A DNA stretch of 64,000 nucleotides, taken from assembly GCF_000739375.1 (NCBI RefSeq), contig NZ_CP006704.1, positions 4,774,001 through 4,838,000 on the forward strand. Reading direction: 5' to 3'. The DNA is from Comamonas testosteroni TK102 (lineage in GTDB: Bacteria > Pseudomonadota > Gammaproteobacteria > Burkholderiales > Burkholderiaceae_C). Below, one piece after another: positions 24,451 through 33,846 of this stretch (within the stretch, counting starts at the first letter, position 1; the number at the start of each line of letters is the position of its first letter). The notes under the pieces were generated by a model. It made no database searches. It saw nothing but the letters and a program-made list of their open reading frames with translations, and was not told the DNA's origin. The position numbers were made by a program, and so were the translations under genes.

Positions 24451-26127
24451 ATGTTCCAGAATTTCCGTCTCTCCATGGCATGGCTGCATACCTGGTTCGG
24501 GCTCGCGCTTGGCTTTGTGCTGATGGCCTCCTTCTTCTTTGGATCGCTGTCGGTGTTTGACCGCGAGATTGATCGCTGGGCGATTCCTTCATCGCGCTTT
24601 GAACCACAGCCCATGCCCTCATTTGAGAAGGTGCTGCGCCCGGCTTTCGAGCAGATGCAACCCAGCAAGGCAAGTCTTGATTTCATGCGGGATCGTGTCA
24701 ACGGCCCCATGCCGGAGCGCTTTGACACAGTCAAAAGCTGGGCTGCATACACCACGCACCGCGACCCGGTACTCAGTCTTTTTTCAGGCTACGAAGTGTC
24801 CAACGCCAAAGATCCGGAAGAAGGCGTCTGGGGCAACCGCACCATAGATCCGCGCAGCGGAACTGCGCTGTCAGACGACCAGCTCAAAATCGGCAGCCGC
24901 TTTTTCTATCCATTGCACTACAGCCTGAACCTGCAATGGAAAAGTGTCGGCTATTGGATCGTCGGATTTGCCGCGCTGGCGATGCTTGCTGCATTGGTCA
25001 GCGGCGTTGTCATGCATCGCAAGATCTTCCGCGAGTTCTTTACCTTTCGGCCGAAAAAGTCGACGCAACGCAGCACACTTGATCTGCACAACATGACCGG
25101 CGTTCTCGCGCTCCCATTTCACTTCTTCTTCGCATTCACAGGCCTGGTGATTTTTGCTGGCATCTACTTTCCCGTCACGCATACGCAACTTGAACCACTG
25201 CACGAATTGCACGAAAAAATCGAGGCACGGGAGATTGGCCTGCCACATGATCGAGCAGGCATTGCAGCTTCGCTGGCATCGGTCGATGACATGATGAACG
25301 AAGCGCGCCGCCGCTGGGCCGACAAAGGCATGGCAGGTGAAGTGGGCCTGCTCTCACTCAACCACGTTGGCGATGCCAATGGCTACGTCAGCGTCTTCCG
25401 CGCAGGTACCGATCGCATCGCTCTGGTGGGCGACGGCATCCACTTCAAGGCCAGCACCGGGGAGGTGCTGCGCGAAGATCCGCCTCGCACCGTAGTGGAC
25501 AGCATCAACACGTTTTTGACAGGTCTGCACCTGCAGCACTTCCGCCACTGGCTGCTGCGCTGGATGTATGTGCTTGGCGGGCTGATGGGCTGTGTGTGCA
25601 TCGCCACAGGCTTTATTTTCTTTGTGGAGAAGCGCAAGAAGCAGCATGCCAGGACGGGACATCAGGGGGCCCGTGTTGTAGATGCGCTGGCTGTCACCAC
25701 GGTCACCGGTATGGTGATTGCAACCCTCGTCATCTTGATCGCCAACCGCTTGCTGCCGCAAATACTACCTGCAAGCTGGCCCGCTCGCGGCGATCTGGAG
25801 CAGTACCTCTTCTGGGCAGGATGGGGCCTGGCAATGGCTCACGCGTTTATGCGCAGTGCACCCGTTGCTGAGGGACTGATGAATCCCGCGTGGCGCGAGC
25901 AATGCAGGGCGATTGCGGCTCTCGCCGTACTGGCCGTGCTGCTGAACTGGTTCACAACGGGTGATCACCTCCTCAAAACCGTTTGGAACGACACTTACTG
26001 GCCCGTTGCAGGCGTGGATCTATTCCTGCTCTCGGGGGCCTGGCTGGCGTGGGTATCAGCGCGCAAGCTGAACCAGCGCACCGCAGCGACACGTTCCGCC
26101 CCCCACATCAAGACCAGCCATGCGTGA
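24451..26127 (+). CDS. PepSY-domain iron-regulated membrane protein, module 2
   Basis: 558 residues from ATG 24451, with AAGGAAGGAGA just ahead; the frame is open further upstream but overlaps DUF3649. It starts MFQNFRLSMAWLHTWFGL exactly like the paralogue at 15960 and has the same helices, PepSY region and HRKIFREFFTFRPKK patch. The group is thought to act on ferri-siderophores at the inner membrane, perhaps in reduction; that role is from family knowledge only. Confidence 0.88.
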   Translation: MFQNFRLSMAWLHTWFGLALGFVLMASFFFGSLSVFDREIDRWAIPSSRFEPQPMPSFEKVLRPAFEQMQPSKASLDFMRDRVNGPMPERFDTVKSWAAYTTHRDPVLSLFSGYEVSNAKDPEEGVWGNRTIDPRSGTALSDDQLKIGSRFFYPLHYSLNLQWKSVGYWIVGFAALAMLAALVSGVVMHRKIFREFFTFRPKKSTQRSTLDLHNMTGVLALPFHFFFAFTGLVIFAGIYFPVTHTQLEPLHELHEKIEAREIGLPHDRAGIAASLASVDDMMNEARRRWADKGMAGEVGLLSLNHVGDANGYVSVFRAGTDRIALVGDGIHFKASTGEVLREDPPRTVVDSINTFLTGLHLQHFRHWLLRWMYVLGGLMGCVCIATGFIFFVEKRKKQHARTGHQGARVVDALAVTTVTGMVIATLVILIANRLLPQILPASWPARGDLEQYLFWAGWGLAMAHAFMRSAPVAEGLMNPAWREQCRAIAALAVLAVLLNWFTTGDHLLKTVWNDTYWPVAGVDLFLLSGAWLAWVSARKLNQRTAATRSAPHIKTSHA

Positions 26128-26434
26128 AGCCATTTTTCTCGGGGCAGCGCTGATCACCGGCTTGATCGGCATGGGCTGGCTTTCACTGGCCATGGACACG
26201 CATTGGCAGCAGGTGCGAAGCGAACCGATCTCGCCTCCAACCACCGTACGTCTGCGCATTCTCGGAGCGCTGCTGCTCACATCCAGTCTGGGCTTTTGCC
26301 TTGCAGCTGATCACGCGTCGATGGCCATGCTGGTTTGGGTGATGGGGCTGGCCGCCTCAGCGCTCGCCATCGCGTTCACGCTCACATGGCGACCCATGTG
26401 GCTGAAAGTCTTGACGCGGCCAATTCAGCCCTGA
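26120..26434 (+). CDS. DUF3325 membrane protein, module 2
   Basis: 104 residues, three or four membrane helices, conserved LAADHASMAMLVWVMGLAASA core shared with the paralogues at 15653 and, more weakly, 57905. It overlaps the PepSY stop by eight bases (ATGCGTGA). No enzyme motif. A perfect Fur palindrome follows 10 bases after its stop. Confidence 0.85.
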   Translation: MREAIFLGAALITGLIGMGWLSLAMDTHWQQVRSEPISPPTTVRLRILGALLLTSSLGFCLAADHASMAMLVWVMGLAASALAIAFTLTWRPMWLKVLTRPIQP

Positions 26435-26444
26435 CTGCGCCCTT

Positions 26445-26463
26445 AATGATATTGAATATCATT
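26445..26463. promoter_or_regulatory. Perfect 19-bp Fur box before sigma factor 2
   Basis: AATGATATTGAATATCATT is a perfect palindrome of 9-bp arms around one base, matching the classical Fur box layout. It lies about 90 bases before the GTG of the FecI-type sigma factor and is followed by A/T-rich -10-like sequence (CGTATACTC). Fur repression of the sigma gene is the usual design. Confidence 0.85.
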
Positions 26464-26551
26464 TGCATCGTATACTCGCCCCCGACGTGGCGGCCGGTCG
26501 GAAAGGCCAGAATACGCTACGAAGACGCCGACATCCATCCCTGATCTTCCT

Positions 26552-27100
26552 GTGCTCGCACACTATTACCGAGAGTTGTTGAGGTTTCTGCAGGGAGCTG
26601 TCAGAGATCGCGATACGGCCGCAGACTTGGCGCAGGAAAGCTATGCCCGAGTGCTGGCCGTGCAGCAGTCCGGCGAGACCATCACCGAGCCACGCGCCCT
26701 GCTCTACCGTACTGCTCGCAACCTGGTGATTGATCAGTACCGCCGCAGCGAAGTGCGCAATACATATGCGGCGGCAGAAGGCGACTCCTTCATCGACGCT
26801 GCCGATCTAGCTTCTGGTCCTGAAGCCCTCGAGCCAGAGGTGGCCGCAATGTCGTCTCAAACGGTAGATGCGCTGCTGGCGGCTATTGGCGAGTTACCTC
26901 TGCGCTGCCGTGAGGCATTCATCTTGCACAAGTTCGATGGGCTGTCCCAGCCCGAGGTGGCGCGTCAGATGGGCATTTCCCTGACCATGGTGGAGCGCCA
27001 TATCAAACTGGGAATGCAGGCCTGTCGAGCCTGCCAGGAGCGGATGCAGGGAGGCGCAGACTCCCCCTCTCCTGGGGTTCAACCCAGGAGCGGCCAATGA
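26552..27100 (+). CDS. FecI-type ECF sigma factor, module 2
   Basis: 182 residues from the GTG at 26552 (reads VLAHYYRELLRFLQGAVRD). Region 2 has LAQESYARVLAVQ and ALLYRTARNLVIDQYRR; region 4 has GLSQPEVARQMGISLTMVERH. The true start is unsure: the frame is open about 15 codons upstream without an ATG. It is the partner of the FecR at 27189 and likely transcribes the receptor at 28395. It shares clear similarity with the sigma at 21840. Confidence 0.87.
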   Translation: MLAHYYRELLRFLQGAVRDRDTAADLAQESYARVLAVQQSGETITEPRALLYRTARNLVIDQYRRSEVRNTYAAAEGDSFIDAADLASGPEALEPEVAAMSSQTVDALLAAIGELPLRCREAFILHKFDGLSQPEVARQMGISLTMVERHIKLGMQACRACQERMQGGADSPSPGVQPRSGQ

Positions 27101-27188
27101 GAATTGGCACTTTCTTCTCTTTTCCGGCATTGGGTTTTGGCAGACTCGTGCGTCTACCTTCATATCGCCTCTGGCTTTTCGCATCCGC

Positions 27189-28244
27189 ATGACTGATCGC
27201 ACCATTGCCCAATCGCCAAACAGCGACCTTGATGCCGAGGCCCTGGAATGGTTTGCGCGTTACAGCGATGCACCCGATGCTGCCTATTCAGACGCGGCCT
27301 TTTGCAACTGGCTGACTGGGCACCCGGATCGAAAAGCCGCATTCAGCCGCTGGCAAGCCGATTGGCGGCAACTGGATGCTCTGCCGCAATCAGGCGTTGA
27401 ACGCTTGCGCCTCCAACTGAAGAAGGATCAGGCGCAGTCATCAAGAAAGAGCCGCACCTCGAAGCGCAAACCATCACGCTGGTCTGCGCTCATCCCGCAA
27501 GCCGCACTGTCAGCCATTCTGATGGCGCTTGTTGTCGGCGGCGGGTACAAGGCCTGGGACCATTGGCAGCAGCAACCCTTGTTTGCACACATGTACCAAA
27601 CAGAGCGCGGACAACAACTGAGCGTGCAGTTGCCGGACGGCAGTCTCCTGAGGCTGGATACCGCGACACGCGTCGAGGTGAGCTTGTACCGCCAGCGCCG
27701 CGAGGTGAGATTGCCGCAGGGACAGGCCGTGTTCGAGGTACAAAAAAATGTGGACCGCCCATTCGACGTGGTAGCCGGCAACACCAAGGTCACTGTGGTG
27801 GGCACGCGCTTTTCCGTGCGCAACACCGCAGGAAGCCCCGTGCAGGTCGCCATCGAAGAAGGCAAGGTACGCGTGAGTCCGCTTCAGTCGGATGGCAGCA
27901 GCAGACCGGGGGCTACTGACGTCCTGCTGATGGCCGGCCAGCAGATGGCTGCTGCTGCTGATGGACCGTGGGGCCCCGTGAGAGCGGTTGCTGCTTCCGG
28001 CATCGCCCCCTGGCGCGATGGCCGGATCACCCTGGAGAACGTAACGCTTTCCGAGGCATTGGCTGAGTTCGAGCGCTACGCTCCCACACGCATGGTGGTG
28101 CGCGATGCGGCGGTGGGCGCACTGCGCCTTTCAGGCACGTTCGACCCGCAAACGCTGGCCCATTTCCGCTATGCCCTGCCCAAGGTGCTTCCCGTACGTT
28201 TGAAGGAAAACGGGGATGTCACGGAAATCGTAGCCCGCCACTGA
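27189..28244 (+). CDS. FecR-type anti-sigma / signal transducer, module 2
   Basis: 351 residues: sigma-binding N-terminus (EALEWFARYSD, NWLTGHPDRKAAFSRWQADW), one membrane helix near residue 100 (ALSAILMALVVGGGYKAW), a periplasmic FecR domain (LPDGSLLRLDTATRVEV, VVGTRFSVRNT) and a C-terminal STN-like end. It stands between sigma and receptor as in module 1. Confidence 0.9.
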   Translation: MTDRTIAQSPNSDLDAEALEWFARYSDAPDAAYSDAAFCNWLTGHPDRKAAFSRWQADWRQLDALPQSGVERLRLQLKKDQAQSSRKSRTSKRKPSRWSALIPQAALSAILMALVVGGGYKAWDHWQQQPLFAHMYQTERGQQLSVQLPDGSLLRLDTATRVEVSLYRQRREVRLPQGQAVFEVQKNVDRPFDVVAGNTKVTVVGTRFSVRNTAGSPVQVAIEEGKVRVSPLQSDGSSRPGATDVLLMAGQQMAAAADGPWGPVRAVAASGIAPWRDGRITLENVTLSEALAEFERYAPTRMVVRDAAVGALRLSGTFDPQTLAHFRYALPKVLPVRLKENGDVTEIVARH

Positions 28245-28394
28245 AACATGTCTCGGGCGCCGCGCGGCATCGTTGCGGGCTGGGATCCTCGCAATCCCAT
28301 TTTCAAAAAATTGGTGCGTGCAGGTTGGGGTTTCGCATTGTCATGCGTCTTCCTGAGAACGATTCTTGTTTCGTATCTTTTGGAGAGTGTTTGC

Positions 28395-30821
28395 ATGTCC
28401 CGTTTTCGATTCCATCTTGCGCCGCTGGCAGCCGCTGTGACTGTGATCTTGGCAACCTCAGGCGCACAGGCGCAATCAGTCAGTGTGCAGGCCACGCTGA
28501 CCGGGCCGGTTGAAATCCAGATCACTGCCCAGCCGCTGTCGCAAGCTCTGGTGGTTCTCGCACGCCAGGCGCACCTGGAATTGATGGTGCAGCCTGCATT
28601 GGTCGAAGGCCGAAGCGCGCCCGCAGTGCAAGGTCGCTTCACCGTGCGGGAAGCTCTGAATCGCTTGCTCGCGGGAAGTGGCCTGCACGCCGAAGTGGAG
28701 GGAAGGTCTGTCGTTGTGCAACGCCAGCCGCAAAGCTCGGACGCTGCTACCATGCCGACGGTCACCGTGTCCGCCCTGGAGGAACGCGCAGCCACCACAG
28801 AAGGCTCGGACTCTTTCGCCACGCGTGCGGTAAGCATCAACAAAGGCGATCAGGCGCTCAAAGACATCCCGCAATCCATCAGCGTGATCACGCGCAAGCA
28901 GCTCGACGAGCAAGGCATCACGGACCTCAAGCAGGCAGCCAACATCGCAACCGGCACCGTGGGTGTAACCGGAGTCGGGCAGGGCATGGTGTTGGCGGCA
29001 CGCGGCTTTCAGATCGACAACTGGCAATACGATGGCGTTGCGATTCCTCGCAACATGTACTCGCTCGGCAACTGGGCTGCAGAAGGGATGGTCTTCTATG
29101 ACCGCCTGGAAGTCCTTCGCGGCGCATCGGGCCTGTTGCAAGGCACCGGCAGCCCTGGTGGCGCAGTCAACCTCGTTCGCAAGCGCGGCCAGAACGAGAA
29201 GACTGTGACACTGACCACGCGTATCGGCTCATGGGATCGCTACGGCGCTCAGCTGGACGCTGGAGGCCCCCTCAATGCAGAAGGGACGCTGCGCGGCCGG
29301 GTAGTGGTGGACGAGGCCAGCAGCCATTCTTTCGTCGACTACGTGAACGAGCGTACTCGATCGCTATATGCGGCACTGGACTATGACATCAGCCCAGATA
29401 CGACGGTTGGCCTGGCGGTGAGCCAGCTGGACAGCAAGGGGCGGCCCTTCATCTATGGCGTGCCCCTGCGTGCAGACGGCAGCGATGTAGGCCTTTCCCG
29501 CTCCACGTTCACGGGTGCCTTGTGGAACCACGACAAACTCAAACAGACCACGGTTTACGCCGACCTGAATCACCGTTTCAACGCGGACTGGAAGCTCAAG
29601 ATTTCGGCCTTGCACATGAGCGAGACGAACAACTCCACGCACCAACGCATGCATGGCACCGTAGCTTCGGACGGAAGCGGAATGACCTACGCAGACTGGA
29701 TCACCCACTTCGACTCCAGCAAGGTCGGGCTCGATGCGTTCGTGAACGGCCGCTTCGATGCCATGGGGCTGCACCATGAAGTGACGCTGGGTGCGGATTA
29801 CTCCAAGTACAAATCCGATGATATGTACGCCCGCAACTTCACGTCGGGCGGCAACCTCTTTGATATCGATCACAACCGCCCCAAGCCCACCGTGGACAGC
29901 CTGCTGGCGGCCGGTGGCCGGCAAGCCTTCTCATCGTACGACGTGCAGCAAAAGGGCATCTATGCCAGCTGGCGCGCTCAGCTGACCGAACCGTTGACTG
30001 CCATCGTGGGTGCCCGCGCCAGCTGGTACGACCTCCTCTACAAAGGATCGCTGTTCGACACTCGCGAAGTCATGCACGCATCGGGAGAAATCATCCCTTA
30101 CGCCGGTTTGGTGTATGCGCTGACGCCCCAGTGGTCGGCCTACGGCAGCTACACCAGCGTGTTCGAACCCCAATCGGCACGCACAGCCGCAGGCAAGGTA
30201 CTGGACCCCATCATCGGCTCGAACTACGAACTGGGTATCAAAGGCGAGCTGATGGACAAGCGCGTCAACACGTCGATCGCTGTGTTCCGCTACGACCACA
30301 AGAACCGCGGCGTCAACGATATCGCATCCGGCTATGCCTGCGACGGCTGGTTCTGCTCCACCGCGTCCGGCAAGGTCCGCAGCCAGGGCCTTGAAGCCGA
30401 AGTGAGCGGCGAAGTGATGAGCAATCTGCAATTAGTGGCAGGCTACACCTTCAATACCACCAAATTCTTGCGCGATCCCGACAACCAGGGCAAGGTCTTC
30501 AGCACCTGGACCCCCAAGCATATGCTGCGCGTCTGGGCGTCTTACCGCCTGCCTGGCGACTGGAACCGCCTCACCACAAGCGCCGGTTTCACCACGCAAA
30601 GCCATACGCTTGGCTATGACCGCTCATTCGACATTGCCGGCTTCACCACATGGAACATGCGAGTCGCCTATCAAGTCACGCCCGAGCTCCACGTAGCGCT
30701 GAACCTGAACAACATATCCGATAAGCGATACATCGTTCCAGGCTACACCGGGTACACCGGCGCCAACTATGGAGATCCGCGCAATATCATGCTTACTTTG
30801 AAATACACCCCTCGCCTTTAA
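28395..30821 (+). CDS. TonB-dependent siderophore receptor with signalling domain, module 2
   Basis: 808 residues from ATG 28395 (MSRFRFHLAPLAAAVTVIL, signal peptide to about AQAQ); the frame is open from 28248 but that part has no signal sequence. STN domain about residues 40-115 (QALVVLARQAHLELMVQPAL), TonB box region (MPTVTVSALEE), plug (LKDIPQSISVITRKQLDEQG, EVLRGASGLLQGTGSPGGAV) and barrel ending LTLKYTPRL. Two close cysteines occur in an outer loop (YACDGWFCS), as is common in siderophore receptors. It is presumably induced through the FecI/FecR pair just upstream. Confidence 0.92.
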   Translation: MSRFRFHLAPLAAAVTVILATSGAQAQSVSVQATLTGPVEIQITAQPLSQALVVLARQAHLELMVQPALVEGRSAPAVQGRFTVREALNRLLAGSGLHAEVEGRSVVVQRQPQSSDAATMPTVTVSALEERAATTEGSDSFATRAVSINKGDQALKDIPQSISVITRKQLDEQGITDLKQAANIATGTVGVTGVGQGMVLAARGFQIDNWQYDGVAIPRNMYSLGNWAAEGMVFYDRLEVLRGASGLLQGTGSPGGAVNLVRKRGQNEKTVTLTTRIGSWDRYGAQLDAGGPLNAEGTLRGRVVVDEASSHSFVDYVNERTRSLYAALDYDISPDTTVGLAVSQLDSKGRPFIYGVPLRADGSDVGLSRSTFTGALWNHDKLKQTTVYADLNHRFNADWKLKISALHMSETNNSTHQRMHGTVASDGSGMTYADWITHFDSSKVGLDAFVNGRFDAMGLHHEVTLGADYSKYKSDDMYARNFTSGGNLFDIDHNRPKPTVDSLLAAGGRQAFSSYDVQQKGIYASWRAQLTEPLTAIVGARASWYDLLYKGSLFDTREVMHASGEIIPYAGLVYALTPQWSAYGSYTSVFEPQSARTAAGKVLDPIIGSNYELGIKGELMDKRVNTSIAVFRYDHKNRGVNDIASGYACDGWFCSTASGKVRSQGLEAEVSGEVMSNLQLVAGYTFNTTKFLRDPDNQGKVFSTWTPKHMLRVWASYRLPGDWNRLTTSAGFTTQSHTLGYDRSFDIAGFTTWNMRVAYQVTPELHVALNLNNISDKRYIVPGYTGYTGANYGDPRNIMLTLKYTPRL

Positions 30822-31354
30822 CGATTCACGAGGTACCTAGGCCAAAGAGTTGAGCAACGTCTGCGGCCTTTTTACAATGGTGCTTCACCTCCGATCTGCA
30901 TGCCGAGTGCCATCTGCGCAGCGAGCCAGGAGTCGTATCGTGCACGATTGGTTTTGGGAAAATCCAGATCATCCCATTGCGATGCCCATTCCCGAAAAGC
31001 AACATGTGTCTCGTGCTAGACGTCGCCAAGCGATGCAATTCCGGCAACTCCTGCTGCTCACACATGCAACCCGTCGAGACCGAACTCCTGATCTCGTAGC
31101 CATATGCATGGACTTCGGCCAGCCCAATTCCCTGAATCTCTATGGCTCCGGATCCGATCACAGCACTTGCCCTCAAATCAAATGAATAAGTCCTTTTAAG
31201 ACAATGACTTATTCATTTTTCGCGTTTTGACACTTTATGCTTTAAATCCGCACACACAGCCGTATGCCTTGCCGATAGAAACGGCCAGCTTATGCTGTAT
31301 TTAGAGGTCGAGAAACGCCTGACTGCACACATGGCTTTTTCTTTTTCAGCCTGT
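30822..31354. other. Intergenic stretch after receptor 2
   Basis: More than 500 bases without a convincing gene. Frames on both strands around 30830-31180 lack family-like features. It contains the long inverted repeat at 31180-31218. Confidence 0.4.
31180..31218. repeat. 13-bp perfect inverted repeat
   Basis: AAATGAATAAGTC at 31180-31192 and GACTTATTCATTT at 31206-31218 are perfect inverted copies with a 13-base loop, followed by two more T. It is too A/T-rich and has too short a T-run for a typical terminator; it may be an operator or a relic of an element end. Confidence 0.6.
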
Positions 31355-31627
31355 CTATTGACGATTTATTTTTTGAAGCCGCTCAATGCTGCGCTTAGCC
31401 ACAATCTGCGCTGCCTCATGCTTGGCCACTTCAGTTCGCGTGGCATCACTGAAAAGCTGCCCGATAGTTTGAACGCCCTCATGCATAGCAATGTGGAGCA
31501 TCGTGATACAGGAGGCAGCACCCGACATCATCCAGGAAAGCTCTTCGGCCCGTTTCAGTTCCGGCCATCGACAGAAACGACGAGGCGGCTTCAGGCTGAA
31601 CAAGGCTTTTCGGATAGCACGAAGCAA
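31355..31627 (-). CDS. Possible small helical protein, unrecognised
   Basis: A 90-residue frame whose C-terminal two thirds (ELSWMMSGAASCITMLHIAM, then VAKHEAAQIVAKRSIERL) looks like amphipathic helices, vaguely phasin-like. The start is a non-ATG codon without a ribosome site, and an overlapping frame starts at a good ATG nearby, so a frameshifted gene is possible. Weak call. Confidence 0.22.
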   Translation of the reverse strand: MLRAIRKALFSLKPPRRFCRWPELKRAEELSWMMSGAASCITMLHIAMHEGVQTIGQLFSDATRTEVAKHEAAQIVAKRSIERLQKINRQ

Positions 31628-31969
31628 GAGAATTGCTCGTTTGATTCATGAGGAAATTCCTTCAATGATTCAGCATGAGATGTGCTGCTTTGCCTGGGCC
31701 CGTCACGGCCTTATTTCAGTCGTCAATCACTTTCGGACTTGCCTGTTTGGCGATCACAGGTGCGCCCGTCCCGCATTCCAGTAAACCGGGCATTCCTACC
31801 GCTTGGTCGTGTGGGGAAGATCAGTTGTAAAAATTCCAATCTAGTCCGACAAGTGGGGGAGGATGAAATCTTGGACTAGTGATCGGTCTCAGAGTGCTGA
31901 TGCGCTTTCATTCTTTGGAAGCAGGTCCTTGAAGAGCCAACTGGCACGCAACCTGCTTAAACCAAGCAT

Positions 31970-31984
31970 CTTGTATACATTTGG
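31970..31984. promoter_or_regulatory. Possible GntR operator before allophanate hydrolase
   Basis: CTTGTATACATTTGG contains the GTATAC-type core bound by FadR-class GntR regulators and ends 10 bases before the ATG. A related sequence lies before the binding-protein gene of the neighbouring transporter (38124-38147). Confidence 0.45.
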
Positions 31985-31993
31985 GTATTCATC

Positions 31994-33781
31994 ATGCTGA
32001 TTGGTTCATTTGAAGATTGGAAGCGGGCTTACCAAGAAGGCGCTGACCCTGCTGCATTGCTTGAGCAGCAGCGCTGTAGTCTGACCAGCGATGACTCGGC
32101 CTGGATCAGCATTGCCAGTGACGCGCAATTGAAAGCGCAGTTGCTGCAACTGGAGGCACTTCAGCAGACCCAAGGCCGTGAGCGTCTGCCTTTGTACGGC
32201 ATCCCCTTTGCGGTCAAGGACAACATCGATGTGGAGGGCTTTGTCACCACGGCGGCCTGCCCTGCTTTCGCCTACCAGGCACAGCGCGATGCTGTGGCCG
32301 TTCAGCGTCTCAGGCAAGCCGGAGCCATTGTTCTGGGCAAGACCAATCTGGACCAGTTTGCCACCGGTCTCGTCGGAACGCGCTCACCATTTGGTGCCGT
32401 GCCCAATGCGTTTGACAGCAGACTTATTTCCGGCGGCTCCAGCTCAGGCTCGGCATCTGTGGTGGCGCGTGGTCTGGTTCCATTTGCCCTGTCCACGGAC
32501 ACGGCTGGATCGGGCCGCATTCCTGCGGCCTTCAATCAGATCGTCGGAATCAAGCCCACTCCCGGTGCAGTGCCCGGCACTGGTTTGGTGCCTGCCTGCC
32601 GCACGCTGGACTGCATAGGCGTTCTGGCGCTGAATGTGGCCGATAGCGCTCTGGTTCTGTCACTCATGGAAGGGCCTGACGCACAGGACAGCTATGCCAG
32701 ATCACGCCCCTTCATCGCCAAACATACCCCGCTGTCTCAACTGCGCGTGGGGGTGCCTGATGCACGCAAGCTTTCCAGTGATTATGAGGATGCATTTGCT
32801 GCGTTTCTTGTGCGTCTGAAGCCGCAAACCGAACGGGTACAAGCCTTGCCCTTTGATGCATTGTTTGAAGTCGCCAACCTGCTGTACTACGGCCCCTGGG
32901 TCGCTGAACGGGTGGTCGGAGCACGCGGCATCTACGAACAACAGCCAGAAGCCTTGCTGCCAGTGATTCGCCAGGTTCTGGACGTACACCAGCGCTTCAA
33001 CGCTGCCGATACCTTCAATGCCCAGTACCAACTGCAGGACCTCAGACAGGAAGCCGAGAATATCTGGCAAGAATGTGATGTGCTGTGTGTTCCTAGCGCA
33101 CCACGCCACCCCTCCATGGCCGAGGTGCAAGCTGACCCGATCGGCGTCAACTCGGAGATGGGAACCTATACCAATTTCGTCAATCTTCTCGGTTGGTCGG
33201 CGATCGCAATCCCTGCATCGCAACTGCCAGACGGCCTGCCCTTTGGCATCACCTTGATAGCGCCGGGCTGGCGCGAGCCTGATCTGGTGCGCTGGGCACA
33301 GCAGTTGGAAGCACAAGCCAATCTGTGTGCCGGCGTGACAGGCCTTCCCGCCCAAAACGCTGGCTCACTGCCAGCATGGCGGGTACCGACACAAGGCGAG
33401 ACCATCGAAGTCGCCGTGGTGGGTGCACATCTGCGTGGCATGCCTCTCAACCATGAATTGCTGGCTTGTGGTGCGCGCTTTCGCGAGGAGACGAGCACCG
33501 CCTCAGACTACCGCCTGTATGCCCTGCAAGGCACGGTACCTCCCAAACCTGGAATGGCACGGTCAGACGAAGGGGCGGCTATCACAGTCGAAGTGTGGGA
33601 CATGCCAATTGCCAACTTTGGCCGCTTTGTAGCCGGCGTTCCAACGCCTCTGGGCATTGGTTCGGTGCAGCTGCAGGATGGACGCAGCGTGAAAGGCTTT
33701 ATCTGCGAAGGCCATGCATTGACACAGGCCCGGGACATCACCGCGTTCGGCGGCTGGCGCGCGTACTGCCAGTCTCTGTGA
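31994..33781 (+). CDS. atzF: Allophanate hydrolase
   Basis: 595 residues, the length of two-domain allophanate hydrolases (AtzF type), which split allophanate to ammonia and carbon dioxide. The amidase-signature domain covers residues about 30-450 with the catalytic Lys75 (AVKDNID), the SGGSSSGSAS loop (146-155) and nucleophile Ser173 (DTAGSGRIP). The C-terminal domain (about 475-595, VGAHLRGMPLN, YALQGTVPPKPGM) is the non-catalytic lid typical of AtzF. No urea carboxylase or biuret hydrolase gene is next to it, so the source of allophanate is open. The GntR gene follows by 65 bases. Confidence 0.9.
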   Translation: MLIGSFEDWKRAYQEGADPAALLEQQRCSLTSDDSAWISIASDAQLKAQLLQLEALQQTQGRERLPLYGIPFAVKDNIDVEGFVTTAACPAFAYQAQRDAVAVQRLRQAGAIVLGKTNLDQFATGLVGTRSPFGAVPNAFDSRLISGGSSSGSASVVARGLVPFALSTDTAGSGRIPAAFNQIVGIKPTPGAVPGTGLVPACRTLDCIGVLALNVADSALVLSLMEGPDAQDSYARSRPFIAKHTPLSQLRVGVPDARKLSSDYEDAFAAFLVRLKPQTERVQALPFDALFEVANLLYYGPWVAERVVGARGIYEQQPEALLPVIRQVLDVHQRFNAADTFNAQYQLQDLRQEAENIWQECDVLCVPSAPRHPSMAEVQADPIGVNSEMGTYTNFVNLLGWSAIAIPASQLPDGLPFGITLIAPGWREPDLVRWAQQLEAQANLCAGVTGLPAQNAGSLPAWRVPTQGETIEVAVVGAHLRGMPLNHELLACGARFREETSTASDYRLYALQGTVPPKPGMARSDEGAAITVEVWDMPIANFGRFVAGVPTPLGIGSVQLQDGRSVKGFICEGHALTQARDITAFGGWRAYCQSL

Positions 33782-33846
33782 AGCACGCTGCGGCGCACAG
33801 CCCCTGTGCGGCGCAGCAGCCAAAGAAAAAACAAGGAGCCCACATC

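Noticed and set aside
20522..28394. Shared sigma-dependent promoter motif (CGTCTTC) before receptors 1 and 2
   Set aside because: The string occurs in both gaps, but at different spacing from the starts and without a matching -35 element, so I do not count it as a feature.
30826..31185. Overlapping frames of about 110 codons on both strands
   Set aside because: Neither has a ribosome site, hydrophobic core pattern or recognisable family.
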